This document shows, in pieces, positions 9,925 through 20,918 of a stretch of 64,000 nucleotides of DNA. The DNA lies in assembly GCA_947579605.1 (NCBI GenBank), contig OX388319.1, positions 23,139,447 through 23,203,446 of the forward strand, given 5' to 3'. Numbering within the stretch: the stretch's first letter is position 1; every line of letters begins with the position of its first letter. The notes beneath the pieces are model-generated. The model saw only the letters and a list, made by a program, of their open reading frames with translations. It had not been told where the DNA came from and did not search any database. Source of the stretch: Athripsodes cinereus. Taxonomy: Eukaryota > Arthropoda > Insecta > Trichoptera > Leptoceridae. The translations under genes were made by a program, and so were the position numbers.

Positions 9925-10277
9925 TTCTATTTACAAAAGGGAACTTTTAAAAATTAGCTTTTGACTTGAACTTAAATGTTATATATTGTGAAATTTCTAA
10001 TTATTATTATTTTAATATTGGCGCTGCACCCAAAGTTGAATAAATCCGCCTATTGCAACCTAAGGACGATTTAACATCAAATGAAAAAGTAAAGAATTAT
10101 AACCTCACTATTTTATTTAATATAAAAATCAAAGGACTGGTAGGTACATCAAAGCACAATATTTAATTCCTTTGAACAAAATTTAATATGCTACCATGCA
10201 AATATCCGAGGATATTGTACGTAGGTACGTCTCTAAAAGAAAAATATAAATCGCCGCGAGAGGAATTTACTGTTCAT
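9925..10277. other. Unassigned AT-rich sequence
   Basis: Nothing recognised. Confidence 0.35.
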
Positions 10278-10530
10278 AGTGTTCCGTAGAGTTTTCAGCA
10301 AAAATGAGGACTTCCACGCTTTTTTTCGTTTCCGTGTATCCTGTAAAAGGCAGACATTCGTAAAACATCGGAAATAAGACGTTAGCATGTTAAATTCAGG
10401 GATAAGGTGTAATGCCGCCCAACTTAAATATTTTAATTTTTATTGTCTTTAAGAGGACAACTCTCGTGTTTATTACAAATAATTTATCTACTACCTTTCC
10501 CAGTAATTCGAAATGCCACGATAGTGTAGA
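10278..10530 (+). repeat. TAG-tail repeat, strongly degraded
   Basis: Order is preserved (cctgtaaaaggcaga, cattcg, taaattcaggga, gaggacaact, gtttattaca, gatagtgtag) but hairpins and tail are eroded. Confidence 0.55.
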
Positions 10531-10594
10531 AGGATTATTTTCTTTATTAATTTTTGATAATATTTGAGTGTCGTTTACGAGTCAAGGCATCTTA

Positions 10595-11110
10595 TGGGGT
10601 GTTCACAATGGCGAATATCGCCAGGCGAATTTCAAAATATAACGCAAGGCGAAATAACAAAATTCGCCGTACGCCCATTGATCGTCACACCTGTTCACAC
10701 AGTCCACCGATTTAGAAACGATCTGTCAGATGCGCTTTGATTTTGACACTGTTTTCAAAATGGCGTCGAGATGGAGATCGCGAAGTGCTTATTTTTAGTC
10801 GAAAATGTTATAGTAGATGTTATAAGGCGCCTTTTAATTAAGGAAACAAACGCCACAAACCAACAACAAAGATAACAGCTGTCACGAAGCGGGAAACATT
10901 ATAAAATTTATAGGTTATAAAGTTTTTACCATTGATACGAACGCCGCGCACATCTGCGCATGCGCGAATCGTTCAATCGGCCGAAAATTTTGGAAGGTGG
11001 TCAACTCGAGACGATATCGTTTCAGACTAGCTGTCATTTTGTTCACACGGTTCAAATGGCTGGCGATATTTTGGTGCCTGGCGATATTCGCCAAAGTGAG
11101 AACACCTGCA
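10595..11110 (+). mobile_element. H1 MITE, copy 2 (516 bp)
   Basis: TGGGGTGTTCACAATGGCG start, GAGAACACCTGCA end, TTA at 10592-10594 and 11111-11113. Relative to copy 1 the MADVE start has lost bases (atggcgtcgagatgg), so the coding block is frameshifted. Confidence 0.85.
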
Positions 11111-11244
11111 TTAAGGAAACTGCACAATATATCAATTCTAGGACCTTACATCCACGTCATAAAATATAAATATATTAAATGAAAATCTCGGATACACACA
11201 TATGTAGATATCCACGTCAGAAATTACATATCTTTATTGAATTT

Positions 11245-11388
11245 GAGTTTATTGGAAACCTGGAGGTAGAGTGTCGGTCTCTTAACAAAAGTATGTGGTT
11301 TGATCTCAGCTGCTAGCAAACTCCTCTTTCAAGACACAAGCTTTTAGCTTACTGAGAGGGGTACATAAAGTTACATTTTGAAAAAATA
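11245..11388 (+). mobile_element. SINE-A copy
   Basis: Has gtttattggaaacctggagg (head), gtggtttgatctcagctgc (B box) and caagcttttagcttactgag (body), then stops before the terminal cagatatatc block. Confidence 0.75.
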
Positions 11389-11999
11389 CTTAGAGACTAT
11401 GCAGAGTGCATTGACGCATAATCTTGAACAATATGTTATCATACAAAGCATCGTATACTTATTATCGTCGTTGCATATCCAAAAAGAGGTATGTGCGAAC
11501 ATTTTCATTTAGGCATACTCTTTAAAAACTGTTCATTAGGACATTTAAACTGTTCATTAGGACATTTAAACTGTTTTTAGGACTTTTATTGGCCTGTGAT
11601 ATTATTCTTTAAGTATTGAATTTTAATATTTGATTCTAAGAATCACTTTATTAAATGGTTATATGATGTCATTATGATAAGCAGTTTATTCTAGAAAATA
11701 TGTCAAAACATTTATAAATTCACGACGTTATATTGATATTATCATTATGAAATTAGATATCACATTATATTATTGTATTTCATCTAATGTGTCTCCTCCC
11801 ACTGGAGATCCTTAAATAGAAATAGGTAGTTATATATCCCATTTTTTCTGCAAAATTTTTCGAGCGTCACGTATGAGGTTAATATCATTCACAAAACATG
11901 ACGTAGACGTTTTTATTAATATTAAATTCAACAGCGATGAGAAATTATATAAATTAATTTCGTATGCCTTAATGATGGACTAGTTTAGTAGCGGGGTTA
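11389..11999. other. Unassigned AT-rich sequence with a small tandem duplication
   Basis: aactgttcattaggacattt is repeated directly around 11527-11570, with a partial third unit. Otherwise nothing. Confidence 0.5.
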
Positions 12000-12243
12000 G
12001 TGGAGCACCCGGTACAGAATTGGTCTCCCACTCTTCTCCGTAAGTTTTTGAGTGTCCTGTAAAAGGCAGGTGTTCGAAAAAAATATGATAATTTACATCT
12101 TAAATTCAGCGATGAGGTTTGCCACCCATCCTGAATGACTTGATTTTATATTGGCACGGAGACAACAACTTGCATGTTTATTACATTCAGCTGGTCTGCT
12201 GGCTACCTCACATGTGGAATATGCCGTGATGGTAAGTAGTAGA
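12000..12243 (+). repeat. TAG-tail repeat, full length
   Basis: Best full-length sense copy: gtggagcacccggtacagaa, gtctcccactcttctccg, gtcctgtaaaaggcaggtg, cagcgatgaggtttgcc, ttggcacggaga, hairpin region, gtgatggtaagtagtag. The 79-codon frame starting inside it is a shadow. Confidence 0.85.
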
Positions 12244-12499
12244 ATTAGAATATTGAATCTCCCGATCGAAAATCTAACACAAGTATTGATTATTGATTAT
12301 CCAAGCAAAACATACAGTCATTCAGTACATATTACAAATAAATATATTAAATCTATAATTGATCATTATTCCGTAAGACATCACGGATAAGACTTTTATT
12401 AATATCTTCAATCTTCTCATTTTTGATAATTAGTAGTATTGAGGTAGATTATCCATAAAACATTAAATATCAGTTCAGTGGAGGGTATGGCACTCATTC

Positions 12500-12765
12500 T
12501 GAATGTCTCTATGGTGCATCAGCACCTACGTGCCCATAAGGCCGACTAAGCATCTACGTGATCGCACAGTATAACGTCATAACACAATATCTACTATCAG
12601 ATAACTATATAAGGAAAACTCTACGAGGTACAGATATGATAATACGACATCACTTCCATCCGATCACATCAGCGCTACCTGCATATCACAACATCAAGAT
12701 GAATCGCAACCCTCCCTTATCACGTTGTAATTGCTGTCAATAAATGATTGGCAAAAAGAATAAAT
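12500..12765 (+). other. Less AT-rich block ending in an A-rich tail, unidentified
   Basis: Noticeably richer in C/G than its surroundings and ending gtcaataaatgattggcaaa then (aataa)n-like sequence, as in a retroelement 3' end or an LTR with poly(A) signal. No TG...CA ends or primer-binding site could be located, so identity is open. Confidence 0.25.
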
Positions 12766-12827
12766 AAATAAAGACCTAAATGTTAAACGAAGTTTTCGCA
12801 TTAAACTGGATTTTCACAACTACCTGA

Positions 12828-13178
12828 GTGAAGATATTAAGAATATTACTCAACAAACAACTTATCCACACAACCAACAGACTGTGCAAACTCCCTTAAG
12901 TTTGAAACAAGAAAGGTGTTCCGATTCTTACAATAGCCTCGAACACAATCATAAATATGGTTGCTGTTAGTTGACATGTATGCTCAACAAATGTTGAACA
13001 TAGTAGTTTAAAACAGGAATTGGTGGGAATGGTGAACGAACCATGGGTAAAGTGTACCTACTTAAACCAGCCTAAGTCGAATCGTAAGCATCGGAACACC
13101 TTTCCTGTTTCATACTTAAGAGAGTTTTCACAGTCTATTGGTTGTGCGGATGAGGTATATGTTGAGTAATATTCTTAA
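12828..13178. repeat. Long inverted repeat, about 95-bp arms
   Basis: Left arm about 12830-12925 and right arm about 13083-13176 are complementary at roughly nine positions in ten. Shared blocks include taagaatattactcaaca, cacaaccaa.agactgtg, ttaagt.tgaaaca and aaaggtgttccga. The spacer is about 155 bp. aaataaagacct lies outside both arms in direct orientation. No transposase. Likely a foldback-type element; a one-arm relative lies at 40895-41005. Confidence 0.75.
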
Positions 13179-13194
13179 ATAAAGACCTGCTTCA

Positions 13195-14582
13195 TCAAAC
13201 AACACTGTTCTCGTTGTCTAGCCCATTGTAGATACACCCATAAATTATATCTCATTTCTTACAATACGACTCCTCAAATCTTCTGACTAACTTTATTTTC
13301 TTCACACAAAGTTTGTGCACTGCGGCTCCCCCACTTGAGCTGAATATCGTTATTGAACTTAGAAAATAATTAATGATGCAAATCTAAGAAATATGCGAGC
13401 TATTAGTTGTTCCGATCCCACTGCTGACATTGAATCCCTCAACACACCATTCAACGTTGTTTTTGCGCGTAAATATATTTAAATTAACGCGCAAAAATAC
13501 AAATTACACACTGCCGCCATGTCACAATCGAAATAATATTATTATTTCTTATAAACTTGTGTGGGAGTCTTATATTACCCGGGACGAATGTCATAGAAAC
13601 GGCGCTGAAACGCCATATAAATCAATCTGTTCATTACGATTAAAATATTTTTTAAAAGTGATAAATATTTAAGTATTTACTTACTATAGGAATAATAATA
13701 ATATTCTTACTCATTTAAAGCATTCCACGTGGTACATAATATGTTCTTACAAGTCTATAAAATATTGAAATTCCAATTTATTATAAGTATGTATAACCTG
13801 TATGTATAATATGATTTTTTTTCAGATAATGTGAACGTATGTAAACGTCAAATATTTTCAATTATTTTAATGTAGATATATAGTATTTTACTTGGAAAAT
13901 AAGAAGGGGTAGACTTTTCTGGATTTTTTTCAACTCAATTTAATTATTTGCAAATTTTCGTACATGTTAACTTTGGATGTGATCGATCGATCCTTATCAT
14001 GTAATCTGTTTGTTGGAATCCTTGTGTCGCAATTATTTTGGACTCAACCTCTCTACAAGTATACCATCGTCAAGTTCTGAAGTCTTTTATCAGATTCTCT
14101 TATCGGTACAAACAAGGAGATTCCGATAATAAGACTAGATGTATGTAAGTATTAAACATGTTTGTGAGACTATAATGATCATAACATAATGCAAAGACAA
14201 TTTGTTTACATGTTTGAGAGACTAAAATAACATATTTTAGGCACAATGCTGTTTTTTGATCAGCGTTCTGAACCTAATCCTTTGACATCCTGCATATCTA
14301 AATATGTGATTTCTTTCCGGCATTAGACTGTTAAGCCTTTGTTTGATTATGACAGATCATGTGGAGACTTATTTGGTTGTATAATGCTGAAAAGTGTGGA
14401 TGACAATTCTGCCACTACTTAATTGTATATTTATATTAAGTATAATAATTACATTCTTTGAATTGTGTTAGAGAAAATATTCCTTGCACAGAGAATAAAG
14501 CACGTTTTCACATTCAAAGTAGGTATATGGGTTAGTTGAAAGATATCGCACAAAATTATGTGTTCAGTAGTGATGTAGTCAT
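13195..14582. other. Unassigned AT-rich sequence
   Basis: No coding motif, terminal repeats or matches to other families seen in about 1.4 kb. Confidence 0.4.
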
Positions 14583-14600
14583 GTCTTTTTTTATCTATCT

Positions 14601-14792
14601 ATCTATTCCCTCACGCCGTATCCCAAGTGAGGTAGGCAGAGAGAACGGAACGCCAATTAGATCTGTCCTTACATAGTACTTCTTTCGCTTCCTCCACAGT
14701 CATACAATTTCTCATGCACGCACGTCGGTTTCTTTTACTGAAAACACGGCCGTCCTTGAGAATTTGATCTACATGTTCAAGCCATGTAGTAT
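14601..14792 (-). pseudogene. LINE-A 3' coding tail fragment
   Basis: On the minus strand it matches the last third of the copy at 54843-55228 (RNRRACMRN and WRSVLSAYLTWDTA-like). It stops at the catgtagtatac junction. A tctatctatctattccctca sequence sits at its 3' end, as at 54830, so the tetranucleotide run may be part of the element. Confidence 0.8.
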
Positions 14793-15604
14793 ACTATTTT
14801 TATATAATGAAGATTTTTATAATTATTTTATCAAATCATAGGGCAAGCAAAAAATATATAGTCAAGCATCTTCCCTTACGGTTGATTAGGTTTTAATATA
14901 AATACATACGTGCACAACGTAAAAAGCGCCGTTTACTCATGACATGACATTAAAAGCGCTATATTATTAATCTATATTACGAACCACCTTTCAAACAGGT
15001 GTGTCTTTAGTTTTCTATTAAAGCTCTCTCTACTTGCCTTATGGGTAATATAGTATGCGCGTATTATTTTTCCAGCAGCGATATATCGAGGCGAGTGATG
15101 TTGTGTAGTTGTAGGTAGGTACTATTGTATTAATTTACGATACGATATAAATATCTCGTGAAACTATTTCCAAGAGTGCTAAAGTTAATTTATGTGATGT
15201 TTATGTCTAAGGTCACTTTAAAAATAGCAACACATATGTGTGAACATGTTTGCCTGATAGTCACACACACCTATGTAGTTTTATATTAGTTTCAATATAT
15301 TATGTAAAATCATATTTCAGTACAATAAATCATTTTGATTTAGGATTTTTTTTTCAGGTAACGTGTACGTATTATTTCTATGTAGATACGAGTATGCAGT
15401 ATTTCACCTGAAGAATAAGAATTCAGTTGAATTTTGTGATTTTTTACTATACTACTATAAAAAAAAAATCACAAAATTCATTTTTGCGCCTTAAAATTTA
15501 TTGATTGCATTTTTCTGCAAGTATATTATTAATTTCTTTTATTCTTCACAGTTAACTGGTAACAATATTTCAAATCAAAACAAAGTATCATAAAAATATC
15601 CAAT
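14793..15604. other. Unassigned AT-rich sequence with a hairpin
   Basis: A perfect-looking hairpin, gaattttgtgattttttac ... aaaaaaatcacaaaattc, lies at 15431-15482. Otherwise nothing recognised. Confidence 0.45.
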
Positions 15605-15700
15605 TTAATGTACAGAGGGCGAGTTTATCGCTAAAATGCAATGTCTTCCAACTATAACCCTAATTAACGTTTGACTGATTTGTAGGTTATGTTAAGGTTA
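15605..15700 (-). repeat. LINE 3' tail fragment (Tail-E family)
   Basis: tgtacagagggcgagtttat is the complement of the ataaactcgccctctgtata block in the better copy at 50725-50872. It then diverges after the tcttccaact block. Confidence 0.5.
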
Positions 15701-15852
15701 GGTTGGTGTTATTTTATGCTACAGAACAATTCTTGACAATTATTTTTAAGAAAGACCGGTTGGTTAGGTTGAGTAAGGTCTGGAGTAATTTTATGCTATG
15801 ACATTGCGTACGAAAAATGCAAATAATTGACATATTTGTAAGAAAGTTATCT

Positions 15853-16100
15853 TCCGGGCTGAGTGGCCGTGGTCTATAGGGCAATCTATGACCCAACGTT
15901 TCACCCACAACTGTGACGGGCATTCAGTTCAGGGGGAAGGTGTACGCGAGTTGTCTATCACATTCGAAACGCTTCTATTACTATGGCTGGCAACTCTATG
16001 TGCAAGTAGGTGCTGGGTCGGGCTGAAACCACGGGCCAGACCACGGGCACTCGGCCTAGTGACTCCGGCCGTGAAAGCCTTAGATCATAAATTGATATGG
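15853..16100. other. GC-rich block, possibly a SINE or gene-derived insert
   Basis: About 250 bp, far more GC-rich than its neighbours (e.g. gggctgaaaccacgggccag). The start gggctgagtggccgtgg resembles a tRNA A-box region, but no good B box follows. Open frames exist on both strands without family motifs. It directly precedes SINE-A at 16126. Confidence 0.35.
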
Positions 16101-16125
16101 TGTTCATAAAATCTGACAAATTAAG

Positions 16126-16259
16126 ATTTTTTTTATACACCTTTCACACTATGCTAAAAGCTTGTGCCGTGAAAGGGGAGTTTGCCGGCACCTGGGATCG
16201 AACCACGGACCCCATGTTCTGAAGGCCGAGACTCTACCTCCAGGCTACCGACGAACTCA
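16126..16259 (-). mobile_element. SINE-A copy
   Basis: Minus-strand head and body are well preserved (cctgggatcgaaccacgg is the B box in complement; ctctacctccaggctaccga is the A-box side). The cagatatatc end is missing. Confidence 0.85.
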
Positions 16260-16817
16260 GGATAGATTATTACTTTTCGCGTAAAAAACTATAAAATTAT
16301 GAAAATTCACAAATTTAGTTCATAATAAATTGGTTATGACATGTGAAGTGAATATATGATAAAAAAGCGACAAAGAAAGTATATTTGTTTGGAATAATAT
16401 ATTATTAAAATCAAACTTCGTTATAAAAACATTTCCTTTATTACTTGACACGTATTGGACTTTCTAGACGATAAATAAATAAATAAATAAAATAACAAAT
16501 AATATGAGGTAGGGAATGACAGATGATATAAATATTTCAACAAGAGCTTATAATAATACATCTATCACAAATTCGCTTGGACCAGCGGAGCATACATAGA
16601 TCAAAAACACTTAATTTATTATTATCTTCTTCAAACTATCTGAAGCGTATAGCATAAACACGATATAATAATATAGGAAATATATTATTTCTGTATATCT
16701 GTGGGAAACTACAGGAAGCTTTACCGTGTCACGAAAATGGCTGTTACTTAGTTTCTTTAGGGGAATCGTCCCCAGGGAGTTGTCATTTTAACATCTTCTG
16801 TGAATTGATCATTTCCC
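16260..16817. other. Unassigned AT-rich sequence
   Basis: Contains (aaat)n at 16472-16492. No gene seen. Confidence 0.4.
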
Positions 16818-16820
16818 TTA

Positions 16821-17330
16821 TGTGGTGTTCATACGAGGCGACATAAAAGCCTGACGATTTCGCTTGCATAATAAATAAAATCAGTCGGCCGTTCATTGAT
16901 TGTGAAACATGTTTACACAGTCCACCGACATAGATTCAATCTGTCAGATATTGACATTGTTTTCAAAATGGCGGACATTGAGGTAGTAGAGATCGCGGGG
17001 TGTTTATCATTAGTTGAAAATGTTATAGTAGATGTAGAGGATATAAGGCGTCTTGTAATTAAATAAACAAATGCCACAAACCAACAACAAAGATAACGAC
17101 TGTCACGAAAAGGGAAGCGGTTATAAAGTTTTTACATGGTTTTTATCATAGATACGGATGCCGCGCATACCTATCTACGCATGCTCGTATCGTTCCACTA
17201 ACGAAAAAAGTTGAAAGGTGGTCAACTTGAGACGTTATCGTTTTTACTGGTTTTTATTGTTTCAGATTAATTGACAATTTCTTCACACGGTTCAAATGGC
17301 TAACGATATTCACTTCGTGAGAACACCTTA
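16821..17330 (+). mobile_element. H1 MITE, copy 3, the most diverged (510 bp)
   Basis: TGTGGTGTTCATACGAGGCG start, GAGAACACCTTA end, TTA at 16818-16820 and 17331-17333. The coding start reads MADIEVVEIAGCLSLVEN then ...RRLVIK and a stop. This supports the idea that the block was once coding. Confidence 0.8.
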
Positions 17331-17539
17331 TTAGGGGTTTGATCAAATATCCATTTTCGTCATTTCCCTACGACATATTCACCATATTTTGATAAAAGTT
17401 TGTTTGATAAGTGGTAATTATTTTCGTCGTTGATTTTCATCAGCTGAATCAATATCATTTAGTCTTAATACAAACAGCCAATAATCAGACACATATAAAT
17501 AGTTTAGTAATCATACATATATTAATATTTTTATATATT

Positions 17540-17670
17540 GCGTATATATACATATAGATGGCAAAATCTCGCCACTGCATTTCGTTATATTATTTTAAAT
17601 TTTGTTTTATTCTTAAAACACTGTTATTTAATAATGATGTGCAAAATAAATAAAAATATTAAATAAATAC
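17540..17670 (+). repeat. LINE-like 3' tail (Tail-D family)
   Basis: Family landmarks: gacgtggttagatggaag, ataatctcgccactgcatat, tgatgtgcaaaataaataaa. This copy has atagatggcaaaatctcgcc, actgcatttcg and aatgatgtgcaaaataaata. Better copies are at 22481-22626 and 53560-53755. Confidence 0.6.
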
Positions 17671-17689
17671 ATTATTTATTACATACTGT

Positions 17690-17765
17690 AGAGTCTTCGG
17701 CAAAAATTAGATCTCCAAATCTTTTTTGTAAGTTTTCGGGTGTCCCATAATAGGCGGGTTTTAAT
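17690..17765 (+). repeat. TAG-tail repeat, 5' fragment
   Basis: gtagagtcttcggcaaaaat, tcttttttgtaagttttcgg, gtgtcccataataggcggg match the first blocks only. Confidence 0.5.
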
Positions 17766-17848
17766 GCTTTGGAACTAGCTCATATGTTTATTTATTTATT
17801 CATTCTTTAATGTAAATTGATACAAACAATTACATAAAAGGTAAAAAT

Positions 17849-17913
17849 TCAAGTTAAGATACAATCAATATACAGAGGGCGAGCTTATCGCATGTTGTGT
17901 TAAATGATGTAGA
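17849..17913. repeat. 65-bp direct repeat, left copy (flanks SINE-B)
   Basis: Identical base for base to 18153-18217 (starts tcaagttaagatacaatcaa, ends gttaaatgatgtaga). It belongs to the Tail-E host sequence, so it reads as an unusually long target duplication. Confidence 0.9.
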
Positions 17914-18152
17914 ACCGGCCACGTGGTGCAACGGCTATCGCAGTCGACTTGCATCATCGAGGTCCTGGGTTCGATTCCCAGCTGGGTCGCGGAGTTTCGT
18001 AAGCAATTTTCGCAACCAGGGTTTGGAAGAGAAACTGTCTCAGCAAAATTGAGACAGCACTGGTTGTCTGGAAGAAATTACGTAAGTGATAAGTCCGCCA
18101 GCTATACTGACATCTGTGTATAGAAAAGTTTAAAAAAAAAATAAAAAAAAAA
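17914..18152 (+). mobile_element. SINE-B (tRNA-derived), full length
   Basis: The head has A-box-like gtggtgcaacggctatcg and a perfect B box, gggttcgattccca (17967-17980 region). The body is tcgcggagtttcgtaagcaa, accagggtttggaagagaa, gtctcagcaaaattgagaca and gacatctgtgtatagaaaag, and an A-rich tail runs to 18152. The only copy in the window. It sits between two identical 65-bp repeats. Confidence 0.85.
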
Positions 18153-18225
18153 TCAAGTTAAGATACAATCAATATACAGAGGGCGAGCTTATCGCATGTT
18201 GTGTTAAATGATGTAGATACCTTTA

Positions 18226-18951
18226 GGGGCCCCTTTAGCAAAACGATAAAACATTCAATTTTCAACAAGTTTGGTACACAAACTTTCAAAACTTGTTTAC
18301 CCTAGGAACATTTTGATTTGATAAAATGTGAAAACAAATATTAATTACCAATATCAAACTTTAACTTAAAAAAAAACTCGATTCTAGCTTCATAGTATTC
18401 GTCTATAAAAAGCATATTTCTAAAAATCGAATTCGGGGGTGTGTTTGGTACATAAATGCACGAGAATCCTACAAATATTTATATATATTTTTTTTAATAT
18501 TGAGAATATTTAGATACTTATTACAATTATAGAACAAATAATTTTTTATTTTTTTTGTTTTTTTCATGGATATTGACCGACTTAAAAAAATTTTTTTTCT
18601 TTGATAAAATTTGTCATATTTTGAAACCAAAAATCACCACATGAACTCAATTTTTTGAATACTAAAATAAATTGCTAAAATCCATTTTACTTATATGCTT
18701 GATAGGTTGAATAAAATATATAATATATTTTATATGTTATATATTTTACAAATAATTTGTATTTTGATATAACAAAGAGTAACCTAAATAAATCTAGTCA
18801 GTCTGCGATTTATTTATTTTTTAGTAAAAAACTAATATTGGTAATAAAAATATTTGATATTATTTTATCAAATCAATATGTTCGCAAGGGTCAGTTTTTC
18901 TATCAAATTTGTTGAAAATGGAATATTTTACCGTTTTTGCTAAACGGGCCC
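18226..18951. mobile_element. H2 Harbinger-like element (726 bp)
   Basis: Inverted ends: GGGGCCCCTTTAGCAAAACG at the left and ...GCTAAACGGGCCC at the right. Complementarity extends about 40 bp into aacattcaattttcaacaa. TTA occurs at 18223-18225 and 18952-18954. The interior is very AT-rich with no coding motif. The right TTA is also the left target of the H1 copy that follows. Confidence 0.75.
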
Positions 18952-18954
18952 TTA

Positions 18955-19489
18955 TGTGGTGTTCACATTTGGCGAATCTCGCCAGGCGAATTTCAAAATA
19001 TATCGCCAGGCGAAAAAACAAAATTCGCCGGACATCCATTGATCTTCTCACCTGTTCACACATTCCATTGATATAGAAACGATCTGTTAGATGCGCTTTG
19101 ATTTTGACACTGTTTTCAAAATGGCGCCGAGATGGAGATCGCGAAGTGTTTATTTTTAGTCGAAAATGTTATAGTAGAGGTTATAAGGCGCCTTTTAATT
19201 AAGGAAACAAACGCCACAAACCAACAACAAAGATAACAGCTGTCACGAAGCGGGAAACATTATAAAATTTATAGGTTATAAAGTTTTTACCAAATATACG
19301 AACGCCGCGCACATCTGCGCATGCGCAAATCGTTCAATCGGCCGAAAAGTTGGAAGGTGGTCAACTCGAGACGATATCGTTTCTACTGGTTTTCATCGTT
19401 TCAGACTAGCTGTCATTTCGTTCACACGGTTCAAATGGCTGGCGATATTTTGGTGCCCTGGCGATATTCGCCAAAGTGAGAACACCACA
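18955..19489 (+). mobile_element. H1 MITE, copy 4 (535 bp)
   Basis: The best ends: TGTGGTGTTCACATTTGGCG and CTGGCGATATTCGCCAAAGT then gagaacaccaca. The outer 10 bp of the two ends are perfectly inverted. TTA lies at 18952-18954 and 19490-19492. The coding start is damaged (caaaatggcgccgagatgg). Confidence 0.9.
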
Positions 19490-19492
19490 TTA

Positions 19493-20465
19493 AGAATAAA
19501 ATAAATACGACTTAACAATTATAGTTGAATGTGGAAATTGATTGAAATCTACTTTTTAAGTAAAACAACAAACATTTTTTTTACTTTCACATTATTTTAT
19601 CAGTATTATTAATGATGTGTACAAACAAGAAGTAAATAATAAATAATAAAAAAAGAAAACAATCACGGCACTATATGTATGTTTGTTTGAATAGATTAAA
19701 CGTTAGGGTTTCAAATAAATAATAGGTTTATTGTTTTCAATAAAAATATACATTGTACGGTTTGTTTGCCTCAGGAGTTTTGACAGGAAATCAATATCTA
19801 TTATTATGAATATGTAGCTAGGAAATTCTGAATCGAGGTTACAGAGGTACAATAAATTATTTATTTGTAAACAACACCATAGAAGTTCTTTGAAAAACAT
19901 TTGTGTTTTAGAAAACTTAGTAAGTACAATAATCTACATCGTATGTCGAGTTTGTTAGGAATAATATTATAATTACGTTGTTTTTACAATATTAATAATA
20001 ATATGACAATTAATACAGAGCCGTACTATGATCACATCACTTCAAGAGCGTTTTCCAATTGTATAAAGTTACAGATATGTCAATTTAAAACAAACTATTC
20101 TATTTATTTATTTATTTCAATTAACGGCTCAAAGCCTTTAACTAACATAAGGTATTGTCACTGTACAGAAAATATTGCAAATTCATAATAAAATTTAAAA
20201 AAATCATTTTTAGAACTAAACGCCATATAAAAACAACCTTTATATTGATATTTGTGTTTCATGAATTGAAAATGTTTATTTATTTATTTTTATTTACATA
20301 TATTCACGACCATGTTAACAATCAAATCAAAATAGAGAACAACAACATGAAAAAAAAAATACAATTAATGTGTCGAATCAAAAATAGTCATACTGGTAAA
20401 ATAATGCATATGAGACAATTCTTATAAATGTGACAAACTAAAATATGCTATACTATACTATACTA
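19493..20465. other. Unassigned AT-rich sequence, possible LINE tail near 20100-20200
   Basis: ttatttatttatttcaatta at 20101-20120 looks like the A-rich end of a minus-strand retroelement, but the adjoining sequence matches nothing else here. Short frames carry no motifs. Confidence 0.35.
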
Positions 20466-20918
20466 TACCCTCACGCCGTATCCCAAGTGGGGTAGACAGA
20501 GAGAACGGAACGCCACACAGATCTATCTTTACACACTTCCTTCGCTTCCTCCACATTCATACAGTTTCTCATACACGCACGTCGATTCCTCTTACTCAAC
20601 ACGCGGCCGTCCTTGAGAATTTGATCCACGTGGTTCTCGGACGTCCGCGCTTCCTCACACCCTTTCTTTCAGACAAGTATATCCTCTTTGTCATTCTTAG
20701 TTCGTTCATTCGTTCAACGTGTCCAAACCACCGTAGTTTATTCACGCGCATTCTGTCCACAACACTCTTCTTGCATCAGCTCATTCTTCTAATATCCTCA
20801 TTCTTCACTTTATCACGCAGCGTTTTACCAACCATTCTTCTCAACGATCGCATCTCCACTGCATTTATTCCACTTTCGTCCTTCTTCAGCCACGTCCATG
20901 TCTCGCTTGCATACGTAA
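20466..20918 (-). pseudogene. LINE-A RT C-terminal fragment
   Basis: Minus-strand translation gives ASETWTWLKKDESGINAVEM, RSLRRMVGKTLRDKVKNEDI, RRMS then a stop, then LRWFGHVERMNE, TKRIYLSERKGVRKRGRPRT. These are the conserved thumb and C-terminal blocks of insect non-LTR retrotransposons. An 18-bp deletion after RTTW and the in-frame TGA make it non-functional. The clade is not decided. Confidence 0.85.

Larger units (their letters stand above)
17790..18217 (-). repeat. LINE 3' tail (Tail-E), split by SINE-B
   Basis: In complement it matches 50725-50872: ataaattcgccctctg-type block, tgtatattgattgtatc, then ttttatgtaattgtttgta and attctttaatg...aataaataaata. 17849-17913 is repeated exactly at 18153-18217 on the far side of SINE-B. 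Confidence 0.75.

Noticed and set aside
12500..12765. Solo LTR
   Set aside because: Composition and tail are suggestive, but no TG...CA ends, TSD, primer-binding site or polypurine tract could be placed.
17914..18152. Functional tRNA gene at the SINE-B head
   Set aside because: The B box is perfect but the sequence runs into a SINE body and A-rich tail, and a full acceptor stem is not evident.
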